64,000 nt of DNA from Dichetophora obliterata (lineage: Eukaryota > Arthropoda > Insecta > Diptera > Sciomyzidae): positions 28,220,819 to 28,284,818 of the forward strand of contig OY986439.1 in assembly GCA_963920525.1 (NCBI GenBank). Reading direction: 5' to 3'. The notes under the pieces are model-generated. The model saw only the letters and a list, made by a program, of their open reading frames with translations, did not search any database and was not told the DNA's origin. The first letter of the stretch is position 1; every line of letters starts with the position of its first letter. The position numbers and the translations under genes were made by a program. Shown here piece by piece: positions 22,386 to 33,963 of this stretch.

Positions 22386-22542
22386 AGGTCTGTTTCCGTT
22401 CCAACTTCAAGTAGTTGTAATAGAACAGAAGGTGACATTTTGCACGTTATTCTCCTCTCTCGAGCTTCAAAAATTTATAAAATAACGCTTTAAAGCAACT
22501 TCAAGTTACTTGAATCGAGTACGGAAACATACCTATTTATTT
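22386..22542. mobile_element. Short MITE (about 157 bp)
   Basis: Inverted ends AGGTCTGTTTCCGT (22387) and ACGGAAACATACCT (ending about 22539) enclose further inverted words AACTTCAAGTAGTTG / CAACTTCAAGTTACTTG. Noncoding. Confidence 0.65.
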
Positions 22543-24081
22543 TCTTGATCTGATCAATATCGTTTTGATATATTTGGTGCCCTAAATAATTTTCGCGTAT
22601 TCGAGAACTGATCTAACTAGGGAAGTTAATGTGGATTTAAGTGAAAAGCATCTGTGAATTCCTTAGGGTTTACTTTTACAAATCCAATTTGTGAATCTGC
22701 TTTGGAGATTACACAGTCTCTTTGGGGGTAACGTTCAGTTTCATACCTCTAATAGCACACCAGGATATGACAGAATTAATAGCTCTTGAATACTCGAGTA
22801 GCAATAACCGACCTTGACCATCAGCTTTCTTTTTGATAGATACGATGATATCCATTTCCAAAGGTTAGAGCGAATACCTAGTGTTTCTAACTTCAATAAA
22901 AGAGTTTTGTATGAAAGATGTCGAATGTTTTTACAAAATCTGTGTAAAGAATGTCTACTTGAAAGCCACGTTCAACAGCATTAAGGTACTGTTACAGTGT
23001 GTAAAAAATTAAAAATCATTTTATTTTTCATTAGAATATGGTTCTTCAAAGTCTTAAGAATACGTATAAAAATTTAAAAAAAAAATTTCAAATAGAAAAA
23101 AATTTATAACATATATTATATTCGTATGTTGCGTGATATTCAAGAACCTTTAAATCCTTAATCGAGTTTTTCTCGAAACAAGGTTTTTCGAATCGGCTTC
23201 TAAGATATCTGGAGTTCTACTTGATCGATTTCAATGAATCTTGATTCATTGTGATCCTTATAGACTCTGTTAAGCACTAGATCTATAAAAAGCCAAAAAA
23301 AATTTTAAATTTTTTTTTGTACGGCTAAAAGTTTCGGCAAAAAAGGGGGTTTTTTGTTAATTTTTGTTCAACTCATGTAATTTTTTATTTATTTTTTAAA
23401 TATTTGCGTAGGTTGAGTGCTCAATAAAAACCCTTAACTCAAGAATACACTTTGATTTTTTACTTTCAGACGATTTGTAAATGCTGGAGACGAGAAGTCA
23501 ATTGCAAGAATTTTTTAAACACTCTAACTTCAACGCCCTGTAGAAAATTAACAACAACTATGAAGACAAAAAAAAAATGTTTTTATTTCCTCATGAATAA
23601 ATCTTCATTATGTAAAAATTTTTTATTATTAAAATTAATAATACTAGGTAAAAAAATTAATAAAAAATGTTTTTTATAGCTACACACTGTAAAAAAATTG
23701 ACAAATTACTACTTGTGAATCGTCCGCTTTCAAAATAGGTCTGCTAAAATAGGTCTACTGAAAAAAAGACATATTGAAAATAGAAGTAAGAGGGATAAGG
23801 GAAAGGGGATGTACAGCCTTTAAATAACAGCGGAGGAACTTAGTCGAAGCCTGCACCCTTGTTTGTGTCCAAAATTGCTAGGGCTTCACATATTTTCATA
23901 TACCTTCTGAAAAATTCATATAGCCAATATCAATGGTTTACTGTAAGTGGCAGAAGTTAAGTGGCCTTACATCAGGATATTGATCATTGAACACCGAACC
24001 GAAGAAATTTGCAAAACGTTCACATATGTCTTGCGAATTTTTGACTTGACTTCCTTGGAATTCCATATATTTAGGTAACCT
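22543..24081. other. No recognised feature
   Basis: A/T-rich DNA with no supportable gene, RNA or repeat boundary. Confidence 0.4.
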
Positions 24082-24193
24082 GGGGCCGAATTACAGCATC
24101 CGTGATCCAGCAAAATTATACAAGATTGATAAGCACTTGTCTCGTCGCGCCCTTCGTAATTTTGCTCGATCACGGATGCTGTAATTTGGCCCC
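24082..24193. mobile_element. Hairpin MITE (112 bp)
   Basis: GGGGCC(G/A)AATTACAGCATC at 24082 is inverted at the right end (to 24193). The arms are about 38 bp with two or three mismatches and a loop of about 35 bp. Noncoding. Confidence 0.8.
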
Positions 24194-24371
24194 TGATGTA
24201 CCTGAGCCTTTTTACTTTGAGTTCTTAAAAGTCCAAAATGCTTTTGAAGTATGTTTAACATTTGATTAGACGGAATAAATATATTTTTTTTAAAGAAAAT
24301 TTTATTAAAATTCCAATTCTTTATTTCGTAGAGCAAAAGTCGACCAATCTTCAGGAGACTTGTTTTCTTAA

Positions 24372-25107
24372 GGGAAGGTTCTCCTGGATTTTTTTGAAAA
24401 AATCCATTTTTTTTTACATAAAATGAAAGTTACATATATGTAGAATGTTTGTGCCAAGGGATATTTCAATACGACGCGTATTTCTCGAGCTAGAGCGTGT
24501 CAAACGTACCAATGTCACGCGCGCGTACCAACTTTCTAAAAACTTTAAACGCGCTTTTCTCGGAACCATGTTTTCTAATCTAACGGACAGCACAGGGCTT
24601 GTTCTATTGATCTGATTTCCTTCATTCAAAGAATGTTTGAAAGTATATACTTTTTTGTACGCCTGGAACCTAACATTGGCATAAAAAATTGTTTATTTAT
24701 AATTTTTAAACGAGATCTAAGTAAAAAAAAAAGCAAAACATTTCAATTTTTTTTTTAAAAGTCCATAAAATTGGTTTTTTTTACCAAACTTAATTGAAGT
24801 TAGGTTCCAGGCATATGAAATGTTATCAATTTTAATAAATTTTATACATTTCTCATTTCAGTTCACTACCTGAGGCCCCACACTGTCCGCGGGAGAACGA
24901 TGTTTTGCTCGCAGAGGTCGACGAGATCCGCCATTTTCAAGCCGCCATTTTGAATTTTTCAAATATCTTTTTTTTTTTTACTCGTCAATAAACCACGAAT
25001 CAAAGTTCAAAAGCATAAGTTCGTATGTCTTTTCATTTTCCCACAAACCATTCTCAAATTTTGCTTGTTTTTCGGCCAAATCCAAAAAAATCCAGGAGAA
25101 CCCTCCC
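24372..25107. mobile_element. Non-autonomous TTAA-flanked element, GGGNAGGTTCTC family
   Basis: TTAA stands on both sides (24368-24371 and 25108-25111). The terminal inverted repeats are GGGAAGGTTCTCCTGGATTT and, at the right, GGGAGGGTTCTCCTGGATTT (one mismatch over 20). The interior of 736 bp has no coding capacity. The first 12 bases resemble the ends of the 7.2-kb element at 35659-42857. TTAA target choice is known for piggyBac and Kolobok superfamilies; the GGG start differs from the usual piggyBac CCC start. Confidence 0.8.
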
Positions 25108-25111
25108 TTAA

Positions 25112-25559
25112 ATCTACTGTGTGCCTTGTTTCGCTGGTTTTTTAGACGTAAAAGGCTTCTTTTTTACCAATGCAGGTTGAAGTTCTGCCGTTTGCTTTTG
25201 GCAGTTACAGTGGTCAAAAAAAAGTATTCAACATATAAGATATTGTTTAAACACTGGTTTTTTCCCCTTTTTATTCGAAAACCGGCACAACAAAGTCTAA
25301 TAACCTTATTAGCAGTACCGGCAGCATGTAGCGTAAACAACGATTAAATATTTGACTTAAAATATATGGTATTGCATAAAATATTAAAATCTAAGTTTTA
25401 TTTACATGATAATGAGAGTAGAAACGAATTAAACTGTAAAATTAAACATTTTCAAAACTTTACATAAACAATTTCAAAACATAAAAATTAACAGTGTGTT
25501 TAGCTATTGTGAAGTATAAAAAAAACATATAAATATATTATTCATTAAGCATCCATCCT
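25112..25559. other. No recognised feature
   Basis: AT-rich; nothing supportable. Confidence 0.4.
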
Positions 25560-27136
25560 TTAAACATTTTAATTATTTGACATATTTGACTGCTTAATTA
25601 TTTAGCTTAGCTTGTTATTACTTATTACTTATTAATTATTACTTGGCTTGTTTATTTTTCAATTGCACAGCGTTATCACACGATCTTAAACTATTAGTGT
25701 ACAAAACAGAGTGTACAAAAAACTGCCCTTCAGACGTTAAACATGAGACACGTAACCAATTAATCATATTAGTACGACTAGATCTAGAAAAGTTTAATCT
25801 CGAAAACAAATAACTGGTTTCTGAATTACTTACAATCTTATGCAACAATAAAAGCGTACGATAGTTCAGCAGATTATCAAAGGTTAAGATACTTTTAGCA
25901 TACTGGGAAACATGGTCTCTTCTTTTCAGTCCAAACACATAACGAGCAATATTATTAAAAAGGACGTTTAATTTATTTTTACTTAGACTGTCACAGTTTG
26001 CAAAAATTTCGCAGCCATATAGCATTGTTGATATGAGATTTAGGCAGTAGCATTCGTATATTAAGAGGTGTAAAATACTGCGTAGTCCAAAGAACCCGAA
26101 GTATGCTGTAGACTTTCAAAACCGTATTACTCATTGTCATTTATGTAAATTGAAAAAAAGAGAGGACCCAGAACAGAACCTTGAGGAACACCTCTTGTAA
26201 TGGGTAGAAAGACTGACGAAAAGTTATTGGCGAAAACAGCTTGAGACCTATCAGAGAGATATGACGCAATAAGATCCACGGCAGATGGCGAAAAATGAAA
26301 TAATTTAAGAAGTTTTGTCTGTAAAATATTACGGTCGACTCTATCGAAAGCTTTGGAGTGGTCTAATAGAACTAAGAACCCAAGTTCATTGTCATATATG
26401 CTTGTACGCAAGTCTTCAGTTAAATCAATTAGAGCAGTGATACACCTATGTTTGGCTCTAAAACCTGATTGCCTTTCAGTTATATAACGATTTTTGCGCA
26501 AGTGTGAGATAATTTGTTGACTAAGTAACAATTACAACGCTTTGGATATGAATGAAAGTATAGCTATCGGGCGGTACTCATTGTGAGCCCTTGGTAATAG
26601 TATAATTTTAGCTTTCTTCCATTGTATCGGGTAAGTTGACTTAATGAGCACGGTGTTAAAAATGTGAGTGTGATAAGGGAGGATCTTCGGAAGCAAAATT
26701 TTCAGGAAAATTGGACTAATATCATCAAACCCTATAGCATTAGATTTGATTGATAAAATACTTTTGAGTGCATCAGCCTGCCAAACACAATTGAAGCTGA
26801 AGCAGGTGTTGGCTTAAAAGAACTGTCATTAGTCAGGTACACATTTTGACTGACCGAAGGCATGGGAATATTAACAAATTTGTTATTTAAATCCTCAACG
26901 TCTACATTATCACAAGATTCAAATGATTTTCTACAAAGACCTATATTGCGAATCTCGCGCCACTTCTGCTTACTATTCACCACAGAACTAAACTTATTCC
27001 TATAATAACTACTCTTTGCAGTTTTTACCTCTCTCAATACTGTCGAACGTAATATTTTAAACTGTTCATATGCTATAAAGTGATATAAAGTATGCTGTTT
27101 TTTAGCTATAAAGTAAAATGCTGTTGGTTTTGACAA
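25560..27136 (-). pseudogene. Non-LTR reverse transcriptase relic A, internally deleted
   Basis: Minus-strand copy. 27136-26732 gives the region between endonuclease and RT. It continues through EYRPIAILSFISKAL to a stop, then 26531-26127 has motif A (LLDHSKAFDRVD) and motif B (RGVPQGSVLGPLFF, then SIYIND). Directly after that the sequence jumps to the C-terminal segment (VLWTTQYFTPL, then LYGCEIFANCDS at 26025). The stretch with motif C (YADD) and about 100 following residues is missing, so this copy is dead by internal deletion. A TAATAAG-type tail occurs near 25615-25640. It belongs to the same broad family as relic B, but they differ by roughly 40% of residues. Confidence 0.85.
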
Positions 27137-29655
27137 TATTCATCCTGTATTTCTCAAGGGCCCTACTCCCAAAATTACTACCTTTTGTAACACACATTTT
27201 TAATTTTATTCTCACACTCTACTATATATCCTTCCACTTGGAAACAGGCAAAAATAATACCGATTCCAAAAACGTGCAATGAATACCGTCCTATAGCCAT
27301 TTTGTCGTATGTATCAAAAGTTCTAGAGCTAATAATTTATAGACAAATGTGTAAGTACATTTATAGAAATCATTTAATAAACGAATGTCAATCTGGATTT
27401 CGAGTTAAACGAAGCTGTGTAACAGCACTAGTTGATGTTGTTGAAGACCTTAGAGTAGGTGTTGATGAGAACAAAATTAACTTTCTAGTGCTATTAGACC
27501 ACTCAAAAGGTTTTGATACGGTGGATCATTCTGTGTTGTATAATAAGCTTGTGAATCTGTTTAATTTTTCCCCGACTGCTGCTAATTTGATATCATCCTA
27601 TCTATCCAACAGAACACAAGCAGTTTGTTCAAATGGCATTGTATCAAAATTCCTACCTAATGACAGAGGTGTTCCTCAGGGTTCTGTGTTAGGTCCTCTG
27701 CTCTTCTCTGTATACATAAATTGCCTACCAAAAGTGTTGCAAAATTGTAATATTCATATGTATGCCGATGATGTCCCATTGTATGTTAGTTGTTCCCGTA
27801 TGTCTATCGTCCCTTGTGTTTCGAACCTAAATGATAATCTTCGACGCGTTAACGAATGGGCCACATCAAATGGCCTATGTTTAAATCCCAGAAAAACAAA
27901 ATGCATTGTCATCTCAAAAAAACCAGTAGACTATTCACTCTTCCCAAAAATTAAACTGAACAATTGTGATATTGAATGTGTGGATAGCGTGAAAAACCTA
28001 GGTATAGTATTTAATAGAACATTTTCGTGGAACACTCATATAGGTAGTGTTGCGTCCTCCCGTGAGGATGCGCATAGGTCCTAATCGTGGCCCTACTTGT
28101 CAGACTGGGAACTCGTCCCAAATCCTGGTTATACTTTCTCACCTTATTATACTAGGCATGGTGAGTTATGCCGGTCAGTAGGCAGCCGTGAGGTTGCCGG
28201 AATGTTACCTTAATTATACTTACTCATGTCTTTTCAGGCTCGAAAAATCCCCTGGTCCTTCTCTCGGTGATCAGTAATGAAAATGATTGTGTATGGTTCT
28301 TCTGGTCACACTTGTGACGGTATATATTTTTTATTTTTAAGTATTCGTTTTCTTCACAGTTATAAAATCAACTACTTATTCTCTTAAAACTACTTATGCT
28401 TAACACCTCGGTTTTAATGATAATAAGGTGTACTCAGCATTTGTGCAAGATGCGGAAGGCAATCTTGCACAATAATTAGTCTTAGTTTTTATTGATCTAG
28501 TTTACAATTATTTCTTTATAAGTAATTTCTTAACAATTAGGTAATGTTAATCTTGCATTTCCTGAATTCTTCTGGCTCAAGATTTTGCTCTAGTTCCAAT
28601 TAATTATTCTTAAAAAATATACAAATATTATTCATTCTTACATTCCTACATACTTATTTAATAATGCCAACTTAGGTCGAACAAACATACAAACATGTAT
28701 AACATGTGTAATTGGGTCATATTTCCCAAAACACTGAATCCAACAATAAAATATTATTTAAAATATTTTACCTCTGTTATTAATTGCATGACGACAAAAA
28801 GTATGCATGCGAATTACAACAATAAAATACAATTTAAATTATATTACCTCTACGTTGGTTGACTTGCCGAAAATGCATTGTCAGCATTTTTGGCACTAGC
28901 CGCACATAAGTAAGTTATTTATTGTCTTTAATATAGCGCTTGCTATGAAAGCTGATCGCCCAACTGGCATCAGTGTTTACTTTAATTGCTTCTGTTTTGA
29001 AGGTGCCGGCCTTGGCATTGAATTAAATTAAAGCGCTGCAAAAAAAAAAAAAGCTGATCGCCCAAATTGTGGTAGATCAGTTCTCATTGCAGGCACTTAA
29101 CCATTTATAAACAGAAAAATTTTGGGGAAGCCGCGTTGTGAGTCACAACAGAGTCACAACAGTAGCACTATCGGTAAAGTGTATGGTATGTTACGTGTTT
29201 TATGGACAACTCAATATTTTACACCCCTTAGAACACGTATCTTACTGGCTAAATCGTACATTATGCCTACCCTGCTCTATGGGTGCGAAATATTTGCTAA
29301 CTGTGACAGTTTATTTAAACACAAACTAAATGTTCTCTTCAACAACATTACACGTTATGTTTATAGCTTAAAACGTAGAGATCATGTCTCCGTGCATGCA
29401 AAACGTTTATACAATATGACTCTCGACAATTTACTGAAATTTCGTTCACTAATTTTACTGCACAAGGTGGTTTATACTAGGGAGCCGGTTTATCTGTACA
29501 GCAGACTCGGGTTTGCAAGATCACGAAGATCAAACGTTATTATACTAATGCGTCATTCTTGTCTGGCATCGGAAAGACAAATTTTTGTGTATTCAATCCG
29601 TCTTTGGAACGCTTTACCAACTGATCTAAGAACAATTACCAATGCTGTGTAATTT
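27137..29655 (+). pseudogene. Non-LTR reverse transcriptase relic B, split by a solo LTR
   Basis: Plus-strand copy starting abruptly at about 27140, head to head with relic A. From 27235 the frame is open: EYRPIAILSYVSKVLE, motif A (LLDHSKGFDTVD; the usual A before FD is G), motif B (GVPQGSVLGPLLF), motif C (HMYADDVPLYV), then NLGIVFNRTFSWNTHIG at 28040. There a 1.1-kb solo LTR interrupts it. After 29166 the C-terminal part resumes in frame (IGKVYGMLRVLWTTQYF, LYGCEIFANCDS, RLWNALPTDLR) to a stop at 29650-29652. Apart from the LTR the surviving RT frame is open, but the 5' part including the endonuclease is missing, so it cannot be autonomous. Confidence 0.85.
28048..29161. mobile_element. 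Solo LTR of an LTR retrotransposon (1.1 kb)
   Basis: The insertion begins TGTTGCGTCC and ends CACAACA, giving the TG...CA boundaries and a 5-bp terminal inverted repeat (TGTTG/CAACA). It is flanked by a 4-bp duplication, GTAG, at 28044-28047 and 29162-29165. Removing 1114 bp plus one GTAG rejoins the reverse transcriptase frame exactly. There is no internal coding region, hence a solo LTR left by recombination. Gypsy or BEL type cannot be decided from the sequence. Confidence 0.8.
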
Positions 29656-30592
29656 AAATTTCGATAAACGTTATTTTTGGTATTAGCGTACGCAAAAGTC
29701 ACCGCATGTCTAAATTGCCGAATACTTATTTTGCATGCCATTCTAAAGTTTCTAGGAACAAAGTGATTTTTGAAGCAATTCTAACTACAACTTAAAAAAG
29801 TATTAACGTGGTATACCTTTAATATTTAATATTAAATATTCCTTTAATGAAAATACTAGTGCAAAGTACACTAGTATAAACGTTTTTACTAAATTCTTTA
29901 AATCTGTTCATATGTCGAATACCTTTTTTGACAACTGTGCATAAAGGAAGAAACTTTCGCTGAAGACTTTCTTGAAAATTTAATACATAGAAAACATTAT
30001 ATTCTTGTGCAAGACTATCTTTCAGTTGATACTGTTATATACATTATCCAGCGCTAGGTTATTTGCTTTCTAACAGTCATAACAAAGAATATTGTTATCC
30101 AAAGTTCTACCTTGATATGTGTAATTTGAAAAGTTTATGAAAAGAATTTCATTGTGAGTGCCGTGTCAGACATAAAAATAATATGCTTCATTTCAGTGCT
30201 TTCGAAAACCTTACCTAAAATCCTGTTTAAATCGCCGATTTGGATAATATTTTTGAATGAATTAGAGTAAGGAGAGAGAATGCACCAAATTTTTTTTTAA
30301 AAAAAATGAACCTGGTTTAAACTCGTGGCTAATTCATTGGGAAAGTATAAGTTTAATTTTGTATCGCATCAACAGATAATGTATACGAAAAGGTAAAATT
30401 TTGACCACTGGCAAACTCTAATATACATAAATACTTGCCTGCATTATTAAGTACTAAATATCGTCGCAAGGATTTTGTAAAATTGTTTTGAGAAAAGTGA
30501 TGCGATGCAAGGCTTATATCTTCTTATTATGCTAACTTTTTAGCGAAGAGAAAAATTTTTATTTCATTTCATTAATTTCGAGCTGATTCTAT
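29656..30592. other. No recognised feature
   Basis: AT-rich; nothing supportable beyond short inverted A/T runs near 30290-30310. Confidence 0.4.
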
Positions 30593-30708
30593 GGTATGGT
30601 TCCAATTAATTCTTCCTTTAATAATCTATCCCTTTCCTTTCAGATCAAAGACCAACGTTGTTTGTATAAGGCGCATGTCTTGGTTCATTGACCTTTAAAA
30701 AAAAAAAA
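30593..30708 (+). mobile_element. tRNA-derived SINE family 1, 5'-truncated copy
   Basis: It matches the 3' third of the SINEs at 41165 and 43590: GTATGGTTCCAAT, ATCTATCCCTTTCCTTTCAG, TCAAAGACCAA, TTGGTTC. An A-rich tail (30697-30708) follows. 5' truncation is usual for retroposed copies. Confidence 0.8.
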
Positions 30709-32534
30709 TTCTAACAAATTAATTTATTTGATTTGATCAACTTGAATATCAGCTGTAAATAATTTCTTAAGTAAAGTTTAAGTAGAAGAAAGTGACTTTT
30801 CGTGGTTCTTCTTTTCTCGCGTGCTTCAGAAATGTGTAAAAACATGCATTTAAATAAACTCACCTTACTTTAAGTAAGAAAGAAAAAGGATAAATTTTTT
30901 TGTTAAATAATATTTCTATATATGTACATATTTTAATATTTCAATTTTGATTTTCTTAAAAAATATTTATTTTTACTATGTTACTATTTCTATAAATTTT
31001 TTATGTTGTCCTTAGAAAATTCCTCAAAAACAGGCTCAAACTAATTTTCAAACTAGTCACATCCAAACGCTTTAAACAAAATTCAATGCTTAGAGCTTTA
31101 TATTTACTAAAAAGAAAAACTTGACAACTTAAGGGACAGTATAATTAATTATACCCAAAATCTTCGCTACAAATTCCACAAACTTTCATCAAGCTGACCA
31201 AGAAAATGGCATTGACACTATAAAACTTTTTGACCGACCCGTCATCACATCAGCTACCGCACCGCTTGTAGTGTTGTGTGTGTGTGCGTGTGGCTGTCAT
31301 GAATTTTAGAGCATCAAATTAAAATTTTGCAATATCATAGAAACAAAAAGAGATTTTGCCCCACACAAATAATTAACTAGCTACTCTTCAGTAAATTTAT
31401 GCAAAATATTCATGAGTTTAGGAGCAGCAGCAACGAGCAGTTAATCGTCCGCTTAATAAAGCCACAAAAATAGGGCGCCATATTTGATTTATTTGAATTT
31501 AAATTGACAAATTACAACAACTACAATAACAACGAAATCACAATAAAAGCTGCTGGCGTTTTGCACATGAATGTGAAAGAACAGGAGAAACATACACAAG
31601 TGCATCCGTAAAATAGAGCTACAAATACATAGGCAAAACAGCTAGAAAAGAAATAAAAACCGACAGACAAACACATACACATACACAAATACACACCAAT
31701 AAACAAATCCTATAAGGCGTCAATTAAAGCACATTTTATAGCAAAAATTTTACGGACGATTGTGACACATTTTTTTATGGCACGCTTTAAAAAAAGCATT
31801 TATAGCAGACAAAATATTTTAAAAGATATTAAAGAAGAACAAAACAAAAATTCAAATAAAAAGAAGCGACGCAGGACTTCAACACAGTATCTGATGAACG
31901 CATTTAAATACAGTTGTACAGTGAGAAAAAAAGAGTAGCAGCCTGCACGAAATAATATTAAATTCAGCAAAAAAAGAAAAGCAATAAAAATAAAGTCGAC
32001 CTACACAAAAACAGTTGGCAACGCGTACAACGAAATCAAATTAAATGCTTTTGCATAATCCAAACAATAAAATTTAGTAGCGTCTCCTTTATGTGTTTTT
32101 TTTTTGTTAGTCCGACGATTGCGTGGACCAAACTGGCCAGAGTTGAGCTGCTAGAGATTTGAGTTGGTAGAATTTGTGACCAAGTGCAGCCCATCGCAGA
32201 GCGGGTGTAAATCGAGAAGCTGTTTTTGCCGGAATTTAGCCAAAGAAGAGGATGTGCGGGTTGAGAATATTTCTCAGTCACTGTTTAAACCAAACCAAAT
32301 GAAAAAAAAGCAAATACTAAATTACAATAATGATCATAAAAGTTTCATTAAAATGCTTTAAAGTGTACGCAAAAAAATTCAAAAAAAGAAACAGAAAAGG
32401 AAGCAACAAGGAATAAGAAACTAATTTAAAGCTTTAAACTGAAACGTCAGGACAACGACGATGATGCAGAAAACTCAACGCCGCTGGCAAGCTGAGGCCA
32501 GTACAACACAAAACAGTGTTGGAAACTGAATTAA
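30709..32534. other. No recognised feature
   Basis: It contains TG/CA-rich simple sequence (31270-31295 and 31660-31700) and A-rich tracts. No open frame shows family resemblance. Confidence 0.4.
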
Positions 32535-33310
32535 AGGGGGTAGCTCACCAGTTTGGAGTCCTTTTTTCAAACATTTTTATTTTACATCTATTACTCTTGA
32601 GATGAAAAACTGATATTTCTTACTCATAACACCGTGTTACACACATTCTGTCCTATGAACCAAATTTAATTTTTCGGAAAGGGGATAAAAAATAAAAATA
32701 CACGTGTATCAGCGATTTTCATGGACACGTCAGAATTTTTTTTTTTTAAGTTTGAAGTATATATTTTTTTTTTAATGGTTATCGTTTGTTTTTAAGGTTT
32801 CAGTTCGTTAAAAAAAACAATTTTTCTTTATTACTTTTGTTTTATAAAAATAAAGAATTGTTACATTAAAAATTTTAATGTTTTTAAAGAAATTTAGGCC
32901 TTTTATTTTTGCGGTTGTAAGCATTTGCTTCAGTATCGCGACAAAAAGACCAACAGTATTCGCCAAGCATATGCGTAATGTCTTTTCCTTTAAAGCGCTT
33001 TTCAATAGCCGCAATGTCCTGAAGGAACCTTTCGCCATGCTCATAGCTACAAGCTCCTAAATCATCAGGGAAAAAAAATCTAAATGATTGTGAAGAAAAT
33101 GGATCTCTAGCGACATTAAAATGCCCATTTCGCCATATGCCGAAATCATTTCTGCGACAATATTTTTATAATTGGCAGCTCGTTTGTTGCCAAGAAACTG
33201 CTCAATAACGGCAACTGTACCTTTCCATGCACGTTGTTCGATAGCATTTAATTTTGATGAAAATTCAGAACTTTCAATTATTTGTTTTATCTGCGGACCA
33301 TTGAAAACAC

Positions 33311-33371
33311 CTTAAATCAAAAAAATCATTAAAAAATATAAAGTTACTGAATGACTTCTTAAAAAAAATAC
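33311..33371 (-). other. Predicted 61-bp intron in the relic gene
   Basis: On the minus strand the exon ends GCAG before GTATTTTT, and the next exon begins after TTGATTTAAG. Splicing joins KIHAG to VFNGPQIKQ, which continues the family pattern, whereas reading through gives an A/T-rich frame ending soon at a stop. Size and GT-AG ends are typical of fly introns. Confidence 0.7.
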
Positions 33372-33740
33372 CTGCATGAATCTTTGCGCCGCTCAATTTT
33401 GGGAAAATGTTGCGCAAAGTTGCAATGGCCTCGCCATCACGATCCAGTTTTTTAACAAAATTTGATACGAGACCGAGCTTAATGTGTAATGGAGGCAAAA
33501 TGATTTGAGACGGCTGCACCAATGGTAGATTCTCTATACTTTCTACGCCTACTTTGTAGCATGTTCGCGGCTTCCACTTAAATTCAGTGTAATGCTCATC
33601 TCTTTTTCGCCCTTCCCATGTACACAAAAAGCACTGGTGGGTTGGAAATCCACGCTTAACACCCATGAGTAAACCGACCACTTTCAGATCGCAGCATATT
33701 TTCCAATTATGCTCTTTGTACTTTATCAACTGTAATATTA

Positions 33741-33963
33741 TGCCCCTATTATGTAAAATAACTCAACTTAAGTTGACTAGATTCAACTAAATTTTTTTCA
33801 TATAACGTATTACATTTATTTTAGTTGAACCATGTAGTTTGCCTTAATCTTTTAAGAATTTTCAAACAACATAGTTCAACTGGAATGTATGTAATAAATT
33901 ATGAGAAAAAAAATTAGTTGAATCTAGTCAACTTAAGTTGAGTTGTAATACATAATAGGGGCC
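33741..33963. mobile_element. MITE inserted in the relic gene (223 bp, TTA duplication)
   Basis: Terminal inverted repeats of about 54 bp (GCCCCTATTATGTA at the left and its complement at the right, with shared CAACTTAAGTTGACTAG) lie between TTA duplications at 33738-33740 and 33964-33966. Deleting the element and one TTA restores the reading frame of the host gene (EGMELILQLIKYKEHNW), which fixes the boundaries independently. Confidence 0.9.

Noticed and set aside
25560..29655. Single LINE with twin-primed inversion
   Set aside because: Both halves contain the RT core and are strongly diverged, so they cannot be two parts of one copy.
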